From Streptococcaceae bacterium (lineage in GTDB: Bacteria > Bacillota > Bacilli > Lactobacillales > Streptococcaceae), in the NCBI GenBank assembly GCA_022484805.1, contig JAKVKP010000009.1:1-64000 (forward strand): a DNA stretch of 64,000 nt, in the 5' to 3' direction. The notes under the pieces are model-generated. The model was not told the DNA's origin, did no database searches, and saw only the letters and a program-made list of their open reading frames with translations. The position numbers were made by a program, and so were the translations under genes. Positions 1 to 8,293 of the stretch are shown in pieces. Position 1 is the stretch's first letter. Every line of letters starts with the position of its first letter.

Positions 1-84
1 CCGAAAAAAGTCTAACTTATGGGTCTCACAACAAAATATTTATCAGTCCAATTTATTATAGAGATGAGGTTTTTTAATGCTCTA

Positions 85-1098
85 TTAATTGTTAATTGCT
101 AACTGTTGATGAATAAACTCAATGGTTTGATTTAGGCAATTCAGTGCTTCATCGGTACTGTAATTAAATTGATATTCGTGATTAATTTCTTTTTTCTGTT
201 GATTATAGAAAAGTCCGGTGACAGGAACCTTCAGCTTTTCCAATTGGTTGGAAAAATCGATACCTTGCTCTTGGAAAGAGAAGTTATTCCCATCAGTAAT
301 ATAAGTTGGCGGGAAATCTTTAGTAAGTTTATCAACGAGCGATATTTCCTCGATTTTTGGACTATCTTGCCAATTTCTCTTACCAGTTAATGACCAAGCA
401 ACTGTTCGAATAAATAATTTCATCATCAATTGATCACTTTGCTTTTCAGTAACCTGCTTCAAATCAAGTGGACCACAATAGGAAATGAAGCCCTTAAGAT
501 AATCATTTTCAATTTCAGGCTTAAAATTCATAGCTTCGGCGTAGCTTGGATTCGTTTGGATTGCCACGTATTGTCCTGCGATTTGTGCGCCGGCTGAATC
601 ACCACCCCAAAAAATTTGTGTTAGGTCTAACATAGGATATTTTTTAGTAGATTTGGCGACATATTGATAAAGCTCATTCATTTGTTCAACTTGTCCCGGA
701 TACTTTAAAGCTGGTGCAACCTGATAATTCATTGCGATGACCGCAACATTTGTTTCACTGACCAAATAATTTGCAAATTCTTCAATTGATACCTTATCGC
801 CACCGATATATCCACCACCATGTGCCCAAAAAATAACAGGTACTTTTCCAGTTGTGTTTTTAGGATAGTAGATATCAAAAGTGTTACTTTGATATTTTGA
901 AGTATATTTTAGATTTTTAATTGCAGTTACAGATTGATTGGCCTGTTCAAATTTTGTTTTATTTTGAATTTCGACTTCACCGTTAAAAACAGAGCTGAAG
1001 ATATAGAGCCCCGGTTTGACAGAGACTTGGAAGGCGATGACAACAATTAGACAGACTGTGAGTATAATGCCAAATAGCCAGATAAAAAATTTTTTCAT
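85..1098 (-). CDS. Membrane-anchored alpha/beta hydrolase (esterase/lipase-like)
   Basis: The 337-residue protein starts with a hydrophobic segment (about residues 4-25) that should anchor it outside the membrane. The oxyanion motif HGGG lies at residues 93-96 and the nucleophile elbow GGDSAG at 165-170, so Ser168 is the likely nucleophile. This pattern is that of the hormone-sensitive-lipase/carboxylesterase group, which hydrolyses small esters. A catalytic Asp near DGNN and a His in NHEY near the C-terminus complete a plausible triad. The start is supported by a TAGGAG site just upstream on the minus strand. It is transcribed alone and away from the next gene. The natural substrate cannot be told. 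Confidence 0.8.
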   Translation of the reverse strand: MKKFFIWLFGIILTVCLIVVIAFQVSVKPGLYIFSSVFNGEVEIQNKTKFEQANQSVTAIKNLKYTSKYQSNTFDIYYPKNTTGKVPVIFWAHGGGYIGGDKVSIEEFANYLVSETNVAVIAMNYQVAPALKYPGQVEQMNELYQYVAKSTKKYPMLDLTQIFWGGDSAGAQIAGQYVAIQTNPSYAEAMNFKPEIENDYLKGFISYCGPLDLKQVTEKQSDQLMMKLFIRTVAWSLTGKRNWQDSPKIEEISLVDKLTKDFPPTYITDGNNFSFQEQGIDFSNQLEKLKVPVTGLFYNQQKKEINHEYQFNYSTDEALNCLNQTIEFIHQQLAINN

Positions 1099-1227
1099 TA
1101 TAAACTCCTATATAAATGATTTATCATATTATTATATAATAATAATTGGTAAAATTAATGAAATAATATTTATTTTTTATGATTAATCGGTATATAAAGT
1201 GATAATAAATATCTTTAGATTTGGAGG

Positions 1228-1701
1228 TTGCAATTAGTTTTTACAATTCTTTTAGTTGAAGATGATTTAAGTTTATCGAGCCTTATTGCAGAAGAGTTGA
1301 AATTTGAAGACTAACAGGTTCTATTAGCAGAAGATGGTCAAGAAGTAATTCAATTTTTTAATCAGTATCAAACCCCAATTATTTTAATTTTATTAGATTG
1401 GATGTTGCCGGTATGTGATGGCATTACCGTTGCTAGAAGAATTCGTCGATTAAGTGATGTACCAATAATTATGATAACTGCAAAAACACATAATGGATTA
1501 GATTGGTTTGCTTTATTATCAATTGAGGCTGTGAGTAAAATTGCTGTAAATGCAACTGGTTCGGGCGAAGCAGTTGAGTGCTCTCTGGATAAGAATGATG
1601 GTTCTATGCTGTGGGAAGTTACTGTTAAAAGTTATCGTTCACAAACCGCTGTGAAAATTAATATTCAGACAAGTGAGGTGATAGAAATCGAGCTAGATTA
1701 G
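1228..1701 (+). pseudogene. Response-regulator receiver half fused to a PepSY-like tail (deletion remnant)
   Basis: Reading in one frame from about 1228 gives the first half of an OmpR-type receiver domain: LLVEDD at 1252-1269, the phospho-acceptor segment LLDWMLP near 1393-1413, and IIMITAK near 1468-1488. An in-frame TAA sits at 1312-1314 where a Tyr codon is expected (FED-stop-QVLLAEDG). After MITAK the homology stops. The remaining residues (AVSKIAVNATGSGEAVE onward) read as the C-terminal part of a PepSY domain. The simplest reading is one deletion that removed the rest of the regulator, its sensor kinase and the front of a neighbouring PepSY protein. No good start codon is present: the TTG at 1228 lies too close to GGAGG. 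A 99-residue frame from ATG 1402 remains open but is probably not functional. Confidence 0.7.
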
Positions 1702-1723
1702 TAATCAATTTGCTGATTGGTAT

Positions 1724-1750
1724 TTGACAGATTAGGCTTTTTAGTATAAT
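1724..1750 (+). promoter_or_regulatory. Promoter of the TetR gene
   Basis: TTGACA (1724-1729) and TATAAT (1745-1750) are separated by 15 bp, shorter than the optimum. The predicted start of transcription falls at the edge of the operator palindrome at 1756-1776. Confidence 0.5.
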
Positions 1751-1755
1751 CTAAG

Positions 1756-1776
1756 ATATATACCGATGGTATGTAT
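1756..1776. promoter_or_regulatory. TetR operator 1 (palindrome ATACC-NNN-GGTAT)
   Basis: ATATATACC-GAT-GGTATGTAT forms 9-bp arms with one mismatch around a 3-bp centre, just downstream of the -10 box and just before the TetR ribosome site. A second copy of the same core lies at 2449-2469. Two matched palindromes flanking a TetR gene are the expected picture for autoregulation. Confidence 0.6.
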
Positions 1777-1792
1777 AAAAGAGGTGATTAGT

Positions 1793-2422
1793 TTGGCACG
1801 TGGTGCAAATCCAGAACAGACACGTCAAAAAATCCTTGATGTTGCTGGTGAGCTTTTCTGGGAAAAAGGATATGATAATACATCAATTCAAGATATTATT
1901 GATGGGCTTGGTGGCTTAACAAAAGGTGTTATTTATCATCATTTTAAGTCAAAATTTGATATTTTACAGACGGTAATTGAATCTTCATATGAGCCGACTA
2001 ATTTATCTGATTGGCGTGGTGATACAGGCCTTGAAAAACTTCAGAATTCCCTATTAGATGCAATAAAAAATTTTCCATTACAGAAGATTGGTTATTCTGC
2101 AGGAATTACGCTGAGGAGTCCGCGTCTTTTGGGGGAACAATATTTAGATATGTTTCAGTATGCAGTACCAGAGTTGCAAAAGGTTGTTGAAGAAGGCATT
2201 GCAGATGGCTCAATTAAAACAGAATATCCAGAGGAAGTAGCTGATTTGATTGTTTTGACATTTAATACTTGGATTGGCTTTCAGGTTTCTGTTTTGAGTG
2301 AGGAACAATTGCGACGAAAAATTTCTTTCATTAAGTCAACTTTTGATGGCTTAGGTATTCCCTTGATTACTAATGAGCTTTTGAATATGTCATTTAAACT
2401 TTTTACTTATTTAAAAAAATAG
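1793..2422 (+). CDS. TetR/AcrR family transcriptional repressor
   Basis: The N-terminal helix-turn-helix follows the TetR pattern: TRQKILDVAGELFWEKGYDNTSIQDII, then LTKGVIYHHFKSK, at about residues 10-55. The rest is a helical ligand-binding domain. I place the start at TTG 1793 (MARGANPEQT), preceded by GAGGTG at a normal distance. An upstream in-frame ATG at 1766 lies inside the operator and is less likely. The product is 209 residues. Palindromes with the same ATACC-NNN-GGTAT core lie before the gene and before the downstream genes, so it probably represses itself and the MFS exporter at 3408. The inducing ligand is unknown. A terminator overlaps its stop codon. Confidence 0.85.
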   Translation: MARGANPEQTRQKILDVAGELFWEKGYDNTSIQDIIDGLGGLTKGVIYHHFKSKFDILQTVIESSYEPTNLSDWRGDTGLEKLQNSLLDAIKNFPLQKIGYSAGITLRSPRLLGEQYLDMFQYAVPELQKVVEEGIADGSIKTEYPEEVADLIVLTFNTWIGFQVSVLSEEQLRRKISFIKSTFDGLGIPLITNELLNMSFKLFTYLKK

Positions 2423-2443
2423 CAATGAATGCTATTTTTTTTA
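2417..2443 (+). terminator. Terminator of the TetR gene
   Basis: AAATAGCA and TGCTATTT pair over 8 bp around a 5-nt loop and are followed by a run of T. The hairpin overlaps the TetR stop codon. Confidence 0.7.
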
Positions 2444-2448
2444 ATCTA

Positions 2449-2503
2449 ATACATACCATTGGTATGAATAACTGTTGAAACATTAGCCTATGAATTGTAT
2501 GAG
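2449..2503 (+). promoter_or_regulatory. TetR operator 2 and possible promoter for the exporter genes
   Basis: ATACATACC-ATT-GGTATGAAT (2449-2469) repeats the core and arm structure of operator 1. Directly downstream lie a possible -35 TTGAAA (2475-2480) and, after 17 bp, a weak -10 TATGAG (2498-2503). This would put the XRE remnant, the membrane protein and the MFS exporter under the TetR protein. Confidence 0.5.
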
Positions 2504-2624
2504 AATCAAAGAATCCTTTAATGGATAGTTTGCTTAGATTATTTGCGGTAAAAATGCAAAGTGCAAAAATTTTGCGCCTGTCAATCAAAATTTTGAATCT
2601 TATATTGAAATAGAAGAGGTATAA

Positions 2625-2824
2625 ATGAATTTAGGTGAATAAATTAAAACAAAGCGCGCAGAGCTTAGTCATACGCGCAATATTTAGCGGATAAAATACA
2701 CGTATTGAAACAAACAATTTCAAATTGGGAATTGACTCGAAGTTATTATGACCTTAAAAGTTAAATTTTGCTGAGTGATTTATTTTCAGCGTCCGTTGAT
2801 GCAATGTTAAAGGAGGATTTTAAA
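2625..2824 (+). pseudogene. Decayed XRE-family HTH regulator, N-terminal part
   Basis: From ATG 2625, preceded by AGAGGT, the sequence reads MNLGE, an in-frame TAA at 2640-2642, then IKTKRAELS. A frame change near 2675 is followed by QYLADKIHVLKQTISNWEL, a clear Cro/C1-type helix-turn-helix. Another TAA at 2762-2764 breaks the DNA-binding half again. ILLSDLFSASVDAMLKED follows in the frame of the downstream membrane protein. The intact ancestor was therefore an XRE regulator with a C-terminal membrane domain. At least two stops and one frameshift make the DNA-binding part dead. Confidence 0.75.
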
Positions 2825-3415
2825 ATGGTTGAAAGGTTGAAAAAAAGTAGTATTTGGACAATATTATACTATTGCAGCTTAGTAAGTATTGTTCTTGGGA
2901 TTTTAATTTGTTTAGGAGTTGATTTTCTAATGAATCAAAAATTGAGTTGGTCGTTGATTAGTTCTGTCGCTTGTCTAATGGCAGTCAGTGTTTTGACGAT
3001 TATGAAATATACTCAAAAAAATCAATTACTCAAAAGTAGTTTAGCAGTGAGTGGACTATTATTCTTATTATTTGGTGCAATTTCAACGATTAAAGTGATT
3101 GATTTTATGGCACTTTGCTTGTTTGGTAGTCTTTGGTTAATTTATTATTGGATTATTTTATTAGTGTTTATCTTAAGTAAACTGCGTTTTTGGTATTGGT
3201 TAGCCTTTGCTTGTGGTCTAAGTATTTTGATGGAAGGCCTGAACTTATTTGCTTTGCAGCACCCAATTATAACGAATGAATTTATTATCAGCAATTCACT
3301 AGAAATGATTATTGTTGCGTTTTTTATTTTTTTTGGCGCAATATCAATTGATAAGAGGCGAATTGATGATTGGATAGAAAAATCTAATTTAAAAAAAGGG
3401 GGATTTAATGTTTAA
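2825..3415 (+). CDS. Multi-span membrane protein, surviving C-terminal domain of an XRE regulator
   Basis: The 196-residue product from ATG 2825 has about six hydrophobic segments and a basic C-terminus (DKRRIDDWIEKSNLKKGG). Its frame is continuous with the decayed XRE regulator upstream, so it began as the membrane half of a two-domain regulator. ATG 2825 has an excellent AAAGGAGG 8 nt upstream, so the membrane part can probably still be made alone. The frame is also open from TTG 2768. It overlaps the MFS gene start by 8 nt, which suggests coupled translation. No specific function can be assigned. Confidence 0.55.
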   Translation: MVERLKKSSIWTILYYCSLVSIVLGILICLGVDFLMNQKLSWSLISSVACLMAVSVLTIMKYTQKNQLLKSSLAVSGLLFLLFGAISTIKVIDFMALCLFGSLWLIYYWIILLVFILSKLRFWYWLAFACGLSILMEGLNLFALQHPIITNEFIISNSLEMIIVAFFIFFGAISIDKRRIDDWIEKSNLKKGGFNV

Positions 3416-4643
3416 AGGTAAAAATTTTTATTTATTAATTGGAAGTCAACTTTTTTCGGTATTAGGAACAACAGTGATTCAATTTACGATTGCTCTTTAT
3501 GTTTTAGATGTTACCAAGTCAGCATTTACTTTTAGTGTTATTACTGCACTTTCAATTGTCGGCCGGTTAATCAGCTTACCCTTTTGTGGTATTCTAGCCG
3601 ATCGCTTGCCTAAACGTAATTTAATGCTGACTATGGATTGCTTATATGCAATATTAGCTCTTGGCTTGTTAGGAGCAAGCTTTTCCAGTCAACCAGTAGT
3701 TCTTATTGGTTTATTGACCATTCTTATTGGTATGGTTTCGGCTTTTGAAACACCTGTTGTCCAGTCGACGATTCCCTTGATTTGTCGTGATGAAGACATT
3801 CCGAGAGCAAATGGGATCATTAGTTCAGTTGGCATGCTTGGCAATATTATTGGACCAGTATTTGCAGGTATTGTATATCATTTTGATAGTGTTTATTGGG
3901 CATTTCTTATTAGCTGCTGTCTCTTTTTGTTTGCTATTTTCTGCGAAATATTGCTCAAAATTCCAATTATTAATACTAAACAGTTTATTAATGGCTCGTT
4001 TTGGCAGGTAATAATTGCAGATTTTAGCGAATTGTACGAATATTTGAAAAAACATCTGATTATTGTCAAAATTTGTATAATTGCTTTTCTAATTAATTTT
4101 CTCTTAGCAGCCTTTGTTCAAGTTGTTATTCCTTATGTTAGCCGTATTCAATTTGGTGTAAATGATGAGCTTTATGGTTTAATGAATACCTGCTTTGCAA
4201 TAGGCAGTTTACTTGGGACAATTGCGTATGGATTGTTTGCCAAAAAATTATGCGAAGCTAGTATTGGTAGGATTTTAGTTTTAACCAGTTTAATTTTTAG
4301 TCTACTTATTTTGCCCTTTGGAATGATTCAAAATTTAAATATTGCCTTTTGGCTAATGACAGCCATTATTTCAGTGATGATGAGTTTGGTAACTATGATT
4401 TCGGTCCAGTTAATTGTATATATACAATTGATTTCAGAGCAATTATTTTTAGGTAGAATTATGTCATTTGTAATGATTGTTTCAACATCAGCAATGCCTT
4501 TAGGACAAGTTTTATTTGGTAGTTTAATTGGGTATCTTAGCCAAATTCAGCTGATAGTTTTGGTATTATTGGTAGCGATAATTACTTTAATGATTTCGTT
4601 ATTTTCAATGAAAGTTTTTTCAAGTATTAATAAAATTAATTGA
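3408..4643 (+). CDS. MFS transporter, drug-efflux type
   Basis: This 411-residue protein has about twelve hydrophobic segments. The loop between the second and third segments carries the MFS signature (GILADRLPKRN, about residues 64-74). It resembles the MFS_3/macrolide- or enterobactin-exporter-like group that pumps small amphipathic compounds out with protons. The start ATG is preceded by AAGGGGG and overlaps the stop of the upstream membrane protein. The TetR regulator and paired operators nearby fit a locally repressed efflux gene. The exported compound is unknown. Confidence 0.8.
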   Translation: MFKGKNFYLLIGSQLFSVLGTTVIQFTIALYVLDVTKSAFTFSVITALSIVGRLISLPFCGILADRLPKRNLMLTMDCLYAILALGLLGASFSSQPVVLIGLLTILIGMVSAFETPVVQSTIPLICRDEDIPRANGIISSVGMLGNIIGPVFAGIVYHFDSVYWAFLISCCLFLFAIFCEILLKIPIINTKQFINGSFWQVIIADFSELYEYLKKHLIIVKICIIAFLINFLLAAFVQVVIPYVSRIQFGVNDELYGLMNTCFAIGSLLGTIAYGLFAKKLCEASIGRILVLTSLIFSLLILPFGMIQNLNIAFWLMTAIISVMMSLVTMISVQLIVYIQLISEQLFLGRIMSFVMIVSTSAMPLGQVLFGSLIGYLSQIQLIVLVLLVAIITLMISLFSMKVFSSINKIN

Positions 4644-4687
4644 TAAATTGATTTATTGGTATTTTTAATTATTTTATTTCAGAGAAC

Positions 4688-4716
4688 TTGACTTATAAAT
4701 AAAATGCTGATATTAT
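4688..4716 (+). promoter_or_regulatory. Promoter of the M-box leader
   Basis: TTGACT (4688-4693) and TATTAT (4711-4716) are spaced by 17 bp. Transcription would start just ahead of the riboswitch. Confidence 0.7.
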
Positions 4717-4732
4717 CAATTACGGAAAATTA

Positions 4733-4906
4733 AATAGGATTTGTTAGGTGAGGCTCCTATACAAACACAGGCTACTGCCCAAAAATATCGAGAGATGCCA
4801 ATGGGTAGAACAGGGATTGTCGAAAACAAGGCTTTCCATAAGGTAGCTAAATGATTAAATGTTTAATCATTTTACGTTGTATAGTGTCAAAACTCAACGA
4901 TTAGAT
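4733..4906 (+). ncRNA. M-box (ykoK) Mg2+ riboswitch
   Basis: The conserved M-box core is present in order: GTTAGGTGAGGCTCCTATAC at 4743-4762, GCTACTGCCCAAAAATATC, ATGCCAATGGGTAGAACAGG, CATAAGGTAGCTAAATGATT, and the closing strand TATAGTGTCAAAACTCAACG near 4880-4899. The closing strand pairs with the 5' end. M-boxes bind Mg2+ and stop transcription of Mg2+ uptake genes when Mg2+ is plentiful. A terminator follows, and the next large gene is an MgtA-type Mg2+ ATPase. Confidence 0.9.
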
Positions 4907-4936
4907 CGAGAACTTGCTTTTTTACTTTGCATTTTA

Positions 4937-4970
4937 ACGCCTTTCGTTGAGACAACGGAAGGTGTTTTTT
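4937..4970 (+). terminator. Riboswitch-controlled terminator
   Basis: ACGCCTTTCGTTG pairs with CAACGGAAGGTGT (13 bp with G-U pairs, 3-nt loop), followed by six T. It is the expression platform of the M-box. Confidence 0.85.
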
Positions 4971-4974
4971 GCCA

Positions 4975-5026
4975 TTGCCACTTACCTCCCGAAAATTGCT
5001 CAGCAATTTGAGGCGGTTAGTGGCAA
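4975..5026 (+). repeat. Long imperfect inverted repeat behind the M-box terminator
   Basis: TTGCCACTTACC at the left pairs with GGTTAGTGGCAA at the right with one mismatch. The centre AAATTGCTCAGCAATTT is itself a perfect palindrome. No T-run follows, so this is not a second standard terminator. It could be a processing site, an anti-terminator partner or a small dispersed hairpin element. Confidence 0.5.
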
Positions 5027-5122
5027 AGGTACTCAGCGTTCGGTTTAACTAAGTAATTGGTCAAGCTTAATAAATCAGTTGGATAGCATTATTGGCTATT
5101 AATTAGAAAAGAGGTGAGGTAA

Positions 5123-5221
5123 ATGGACGATAGTCATCCGAAAATAGGAATTGAGATTGAAAAGCAAGTTGTAAGCCGATTATTGTTCAATTATCTTACT
5201 GACTTTCATGAAGCCGATTAG
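5123..5221 (+). CDS. Short ORF between the M-box and mgtA (32 residues)
   Basis: ATG 5123 has a strong GAGGTGAGG site 4 nt upstream. The frame runs to TAG 5219-5221, coding for MDDSHPKIGIEIEKQVVSRL and 12 more residues. It could be a leader peptide, or the start of a lost gene left between the riboswitch and mgtA. I do not recognise it. The rest of 5222-5463 is AT-rich; a weak hairpin with AAATAGG/CCTATTT arms (about 5283-5317) is all I see. Confidence 0.35.
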   Translation: MDDSHPKIGIEIEKQVVSRLLFNYLTDFHEAD

Positions 5222-5463
5222 GCATTATAATTTTTTATTCTTAGTTCCTGAAAATAAGCTACGAAACCAATAAATACAAGAAATAGGTTGGGATCAAGCA
5301 ATATCCTATTTTTGTAGAAGGGCAACTTGAAAAGCAATCCAGAAACCATTAATCACCTTGATAATTTAAATAAATCGTCTACAGTATTTGTTTTTATATC
5401 TTTAAATTAATGCGTTTGTATTTGTTAGATAGAGTTGTCCAGCTTTAAGTAAGGAGAAGGAAG

Positions 5464-8103
5464 ATGAAAAATAAAAAAGTGGACTATGCAACTTTTGCAA
5501 AATTGTCTATAAAAGCAATTTTCGAAAAATTTAATGGCAATTTTGACGGTATGACGAAGGAAAATGTGGAACTAGCAAGAGAAAATTTTGGTGAAAATAT
5601 AATTTCACAAGGTAAAAAGACGCCTTTTATTATTGAAATTTTAAAAGCGTATATAACACCTTTTACACTCGTTTTAATTGCTTTAGGTATTATTTCATTT
5701 ATCACAGATTATGTCATTGCTAAGCCGGCAGATCGTGATTTATTTGGTGTAATTATTATTTTTACAATGGTGATTGTCAGTGGCACAATGACTTTGATTC
5801 AATCCGTACGCTCCAATCAGGCGGCAGATAAATTAAAATCTTTAGTAAAAGTGACTGCGAATGTGAAGCGCGATGGCGTTTATAATGAAATTCCGATGTC
5901 AGAGATAGTTTGTGGTGATATGGTTCAATTGTCTGCAGGTGATATGATTCCTGCGGATTTACGAGTAATTAATGCTAAGGATTTATTTATTTCACAGGCC
6001 GCTCTGACCGGAGAAAGCTATCCAGTTGAAAAGAAGAGTGTGCTTACATCGAACGAAGAGACCAATGCAACCAATTATGAAAATTTGGTTTTTATGGGCA
6101 GTAATGTAATTAGTGGTAGTGCTGAGGCAATAGTTATTGCGGTTGGCAATCAAACTCTTTTTGGCGATGTTGCAAGCGACCTCTCGGAGGCACCTGTTCC
6201 AACTAGTTTTGAATTAGGCATTCATAAAACATCGATTTTGTTAATAAAATTTATGGCGGTAATGACGCCTACGGTAATTGTAATCAACGGTTTTGCTAAG
6301 GGTGATTGGATGGAGGCCTTCCTTTTCGGCTTATCTGTTGCGGTTGGTTTGACGCCAGAAATGTTACCAATGATTGTCACAACGAACTTGGTTAAGGGTG
6401 CTACCAAAATGTCAAAAGAGGGTACAATTATCAAGAATCTGAATGCGATTCAGAATTTCGGTGCTATTGATGTTTTATGTACGGATAAGACAGGTACATT
6501 AACACAGGATAAAATTATTTTAGAATATCATTTAGATTGTAATGGTAATGAAGATAATCGCGTTTTAAAGCATGCTTTTCTAAATAGTCATTATCAAACT
6601 GGTTTAAAAAATTTATTGGATGTTGCCATTATCGAAGCTGCTAATCATGAGCTTACTGAAGTGCCTGATAATTATCAAAAAATTGATGAGATTCCTTTTG
6701 ATTTTGAAAGACGTCGAATGAGTGTTGTTGTGCAAGATGATGATGGTAAAACACAAATGATTACCAAGGGTGCAATTGAAGAAATGCTTGCAATTTCAAG
6801 TTTTGTTGATTATCAAGGTACCGTGATAGAACTCAATGAGACGGAGAGAACAAAGGTTCTAGCCAAGGTTAAGGAATTAAATGAAGATGGCTTGAGAGTA
6901 ATTGGTGTAGCTCAAAAAACGAATCCTAGCGTAGTTGGCGAATTTTCAGTTAAGGACGAATCAGAGATGGTTTTGATTGGTTATCTTGCCTTTCTTGATC
7001 CGCCAAAGGAAACAACAAGGCAAGCTTTGACTGCTTTAAAAACAAGTGGGGTTGATGTTAAGGTCCTAACTGGTGATAATGAATTAGTTACACGTTCAGT
7101 TTGTAAACAAGTCGGCTTGGAAAATGAAGCATTAATATCAGGTGAAATGCTTGCACAATCTAGTGAAAAGGAGTTTCAGGAAATCATTGAGCATAATCAT
7201 ATTTTTGTTAAGCTAACACCAAAGCAAAAAGCGCAAATTGTTAAAGGCTTAAAAGCAAATGGTCATTCGGTTGGTTTTATGGGCGATGGGATCAACGATG
7301 CACCGGCAATGAAAGATGCTGATGTTGGTATTTCCGTAGATACGGCAGTTGATATTGCCAAAGAATCTGCAGATGTTATTTTATTAAAAAAAGATTTGAT
7401 GGTGCTTGAAAAAGGCATTATTTCTGGTCGCGAAACCTTCGGTAATATTATGAAATACATCAAGTCAACAGCGAGCTCAAATTTTGGTAATATGTTTTCG
7501 GTCTTGATTGCGAGTACCTTTTTACCATTTTTACCAATGCTGCCATTGCAAATTCTCTTCTTAAATTTAATTTATGATATTTCCTGTGTCTCAATTCCTT
7601 GGGATAAAATGGATAAGGATTATCTTGAAAAGCCTAAAAAGTGGGATGCCTCTAGTTTAGGTAAATTTATGGTTTGGTTTGGCCCGACGAGCTCTATTTT
7701 TGATATTACAACTTATTTATTAATGTATTTTGTAATCTGTCCTGCTGTTTTGGGCGGGCCGTTCCATTCCTTAAATGGCGGTGAGCAAGTATTATTTATT
7801 GCATTGTTCCATGCGGGCTGGTTTGTTGAATCACTTTGGTCACAAACAATTGTACTTCATGCGCTTAGAACAGAAAAGCTTCCATTTATTCAAAGTAATG
7901 CTTCTTTTGTGATGACTACAATTACTTTAATTGGTATCATTGTTGGTACAATTTTACCTTTCACTGACTTCGGTGCGGGTCTAGGTCTAGTTGGTTTACC
8001 AACAGCTTATTGGTTATGGTTAGCTGTAACTATTTTGGCCTATTTATTACTTGTGACGTTAGTTAAGCATGTTTATGTGAAACGGTATCAGGAATTACTA
8101 TAA
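5464..8103 (+). CDS. mgtA: Mg2+-transporting P-type ATPase (MgtA family)
   Basis: This 879-residue P3B-type ATPase has an N-terminal cation-ATPase domain, the actuator motif LTGES, the phosphorylation motif DKTGTLTQ with Asp341, and GDGINDAPAM in the hinge. The fourth membrane helix reads VGLTPEMLPMI, the MgtA/MgtB form rather than the PEGL of Ca2+ pumps. It brings Mg2+ into the cell when Mg2+ is scarce. GGAGAAGG precedes ATG 5464. An M-box riboswitch lies about 560 nt upstream, which agrees with the substrate call. The long gap between the two is unusual. I saw no clear terminator before the next gene. Confidence 0.92.
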   Translation: MKNKKVDYATFAKLSIKAIFEKFNGNFDGMTKENVELARENFGENIISQGKKTPFIIEILKAYITPFTLVLIALGIISFITDYVIAKPADRDLFGVIIIFTMVIVSGTMTLIQSVRSNQAADKLKSLVKVTANVKRDGVYNEIPMSEIVCGDMVQLSAGDMIPADLRVINAKDLFISQAALTGESYPVEKKSVLTSNEETNATNYENLVFMGSNVISGSAEAIVIAVGNQTLFGDVASDLSEAPVPTSFELGIHKTSILLIKFMAVMTPTVIVINGFAKGDWMEAFLFGLSVAVGLTPEMLPMIVTTNLVKGATKMSKEGTIIKNLNAIQNFGAIDVLCTDKTGTLTQDKIILEYHLDCNGNEDNRVLKHAFLNSHYQTGLKNLLDVAIIEAANHELTEVPDNYQKIDEIPFDFERRRMSVVVQDDDGKTQMITKGAIEEMLAISSFVDYQGTVIELNETERTKVLAKVKELNEDGLRVIGVAQKTNPSVVGEFSVKDESEMVLIGYLAFLDPPKETTRQALTALKTSGVDVKVLTGDNELVTRSVCKQVGLENEALISGEMLAQSSEKEFQEIIEHNHIFVKLTPKQKAQIVKGLKANGHSVGFMGDGINDAPAMKDADVGISVDTAVDIAKESADVILLKKDLMVLEKGIISGRETFGNIMKYIKSTASSNFGNMFSVLIASTFLPFLPMLPLQILFLNLIYDISCVSIPWDKMDKDYLEKPKKWDASSLGKFMVWFGPTSSIFDITTYLLMYFVICPAVLGGPFHSLNGGEQVLFIALFHAGWFVESLWSQTIVLHALRTEKLPFIQSNASFVMTTITLIGIIVGTILPFTDFGAGLGLVGLPTAYWLWLAVTILAYLLLVTLVKHVYVKRYQELL

Positions 8104-8293
8104 CTATTTTGATAAACTCATGGTATGATAAAAACAAAGGAAATTGAAACGTCTTCTTCTGGTTAATGCAAACATGGAGAGGGATTCCTAAGATAAAAAA
8201 TATTAAACATTTTAGCAATTTAGTTAGCTAATCACAGAAAATAATTGTTTTGATTGTATATTGTTAAGTTGTTAAGATAAGACAAAGAAAGGA

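Noticed and set aside
1402-1701. Independent small gene from ATG 1402
   Set aside because: The ATG lies inside the receiver-domain motif LLDWMLP and has no ribosome site; the frame is the tail of the fused remnant.
4975-5026. Second terminator of the M-box leader
   Set aside because: The hairpin has no T-run behind it.
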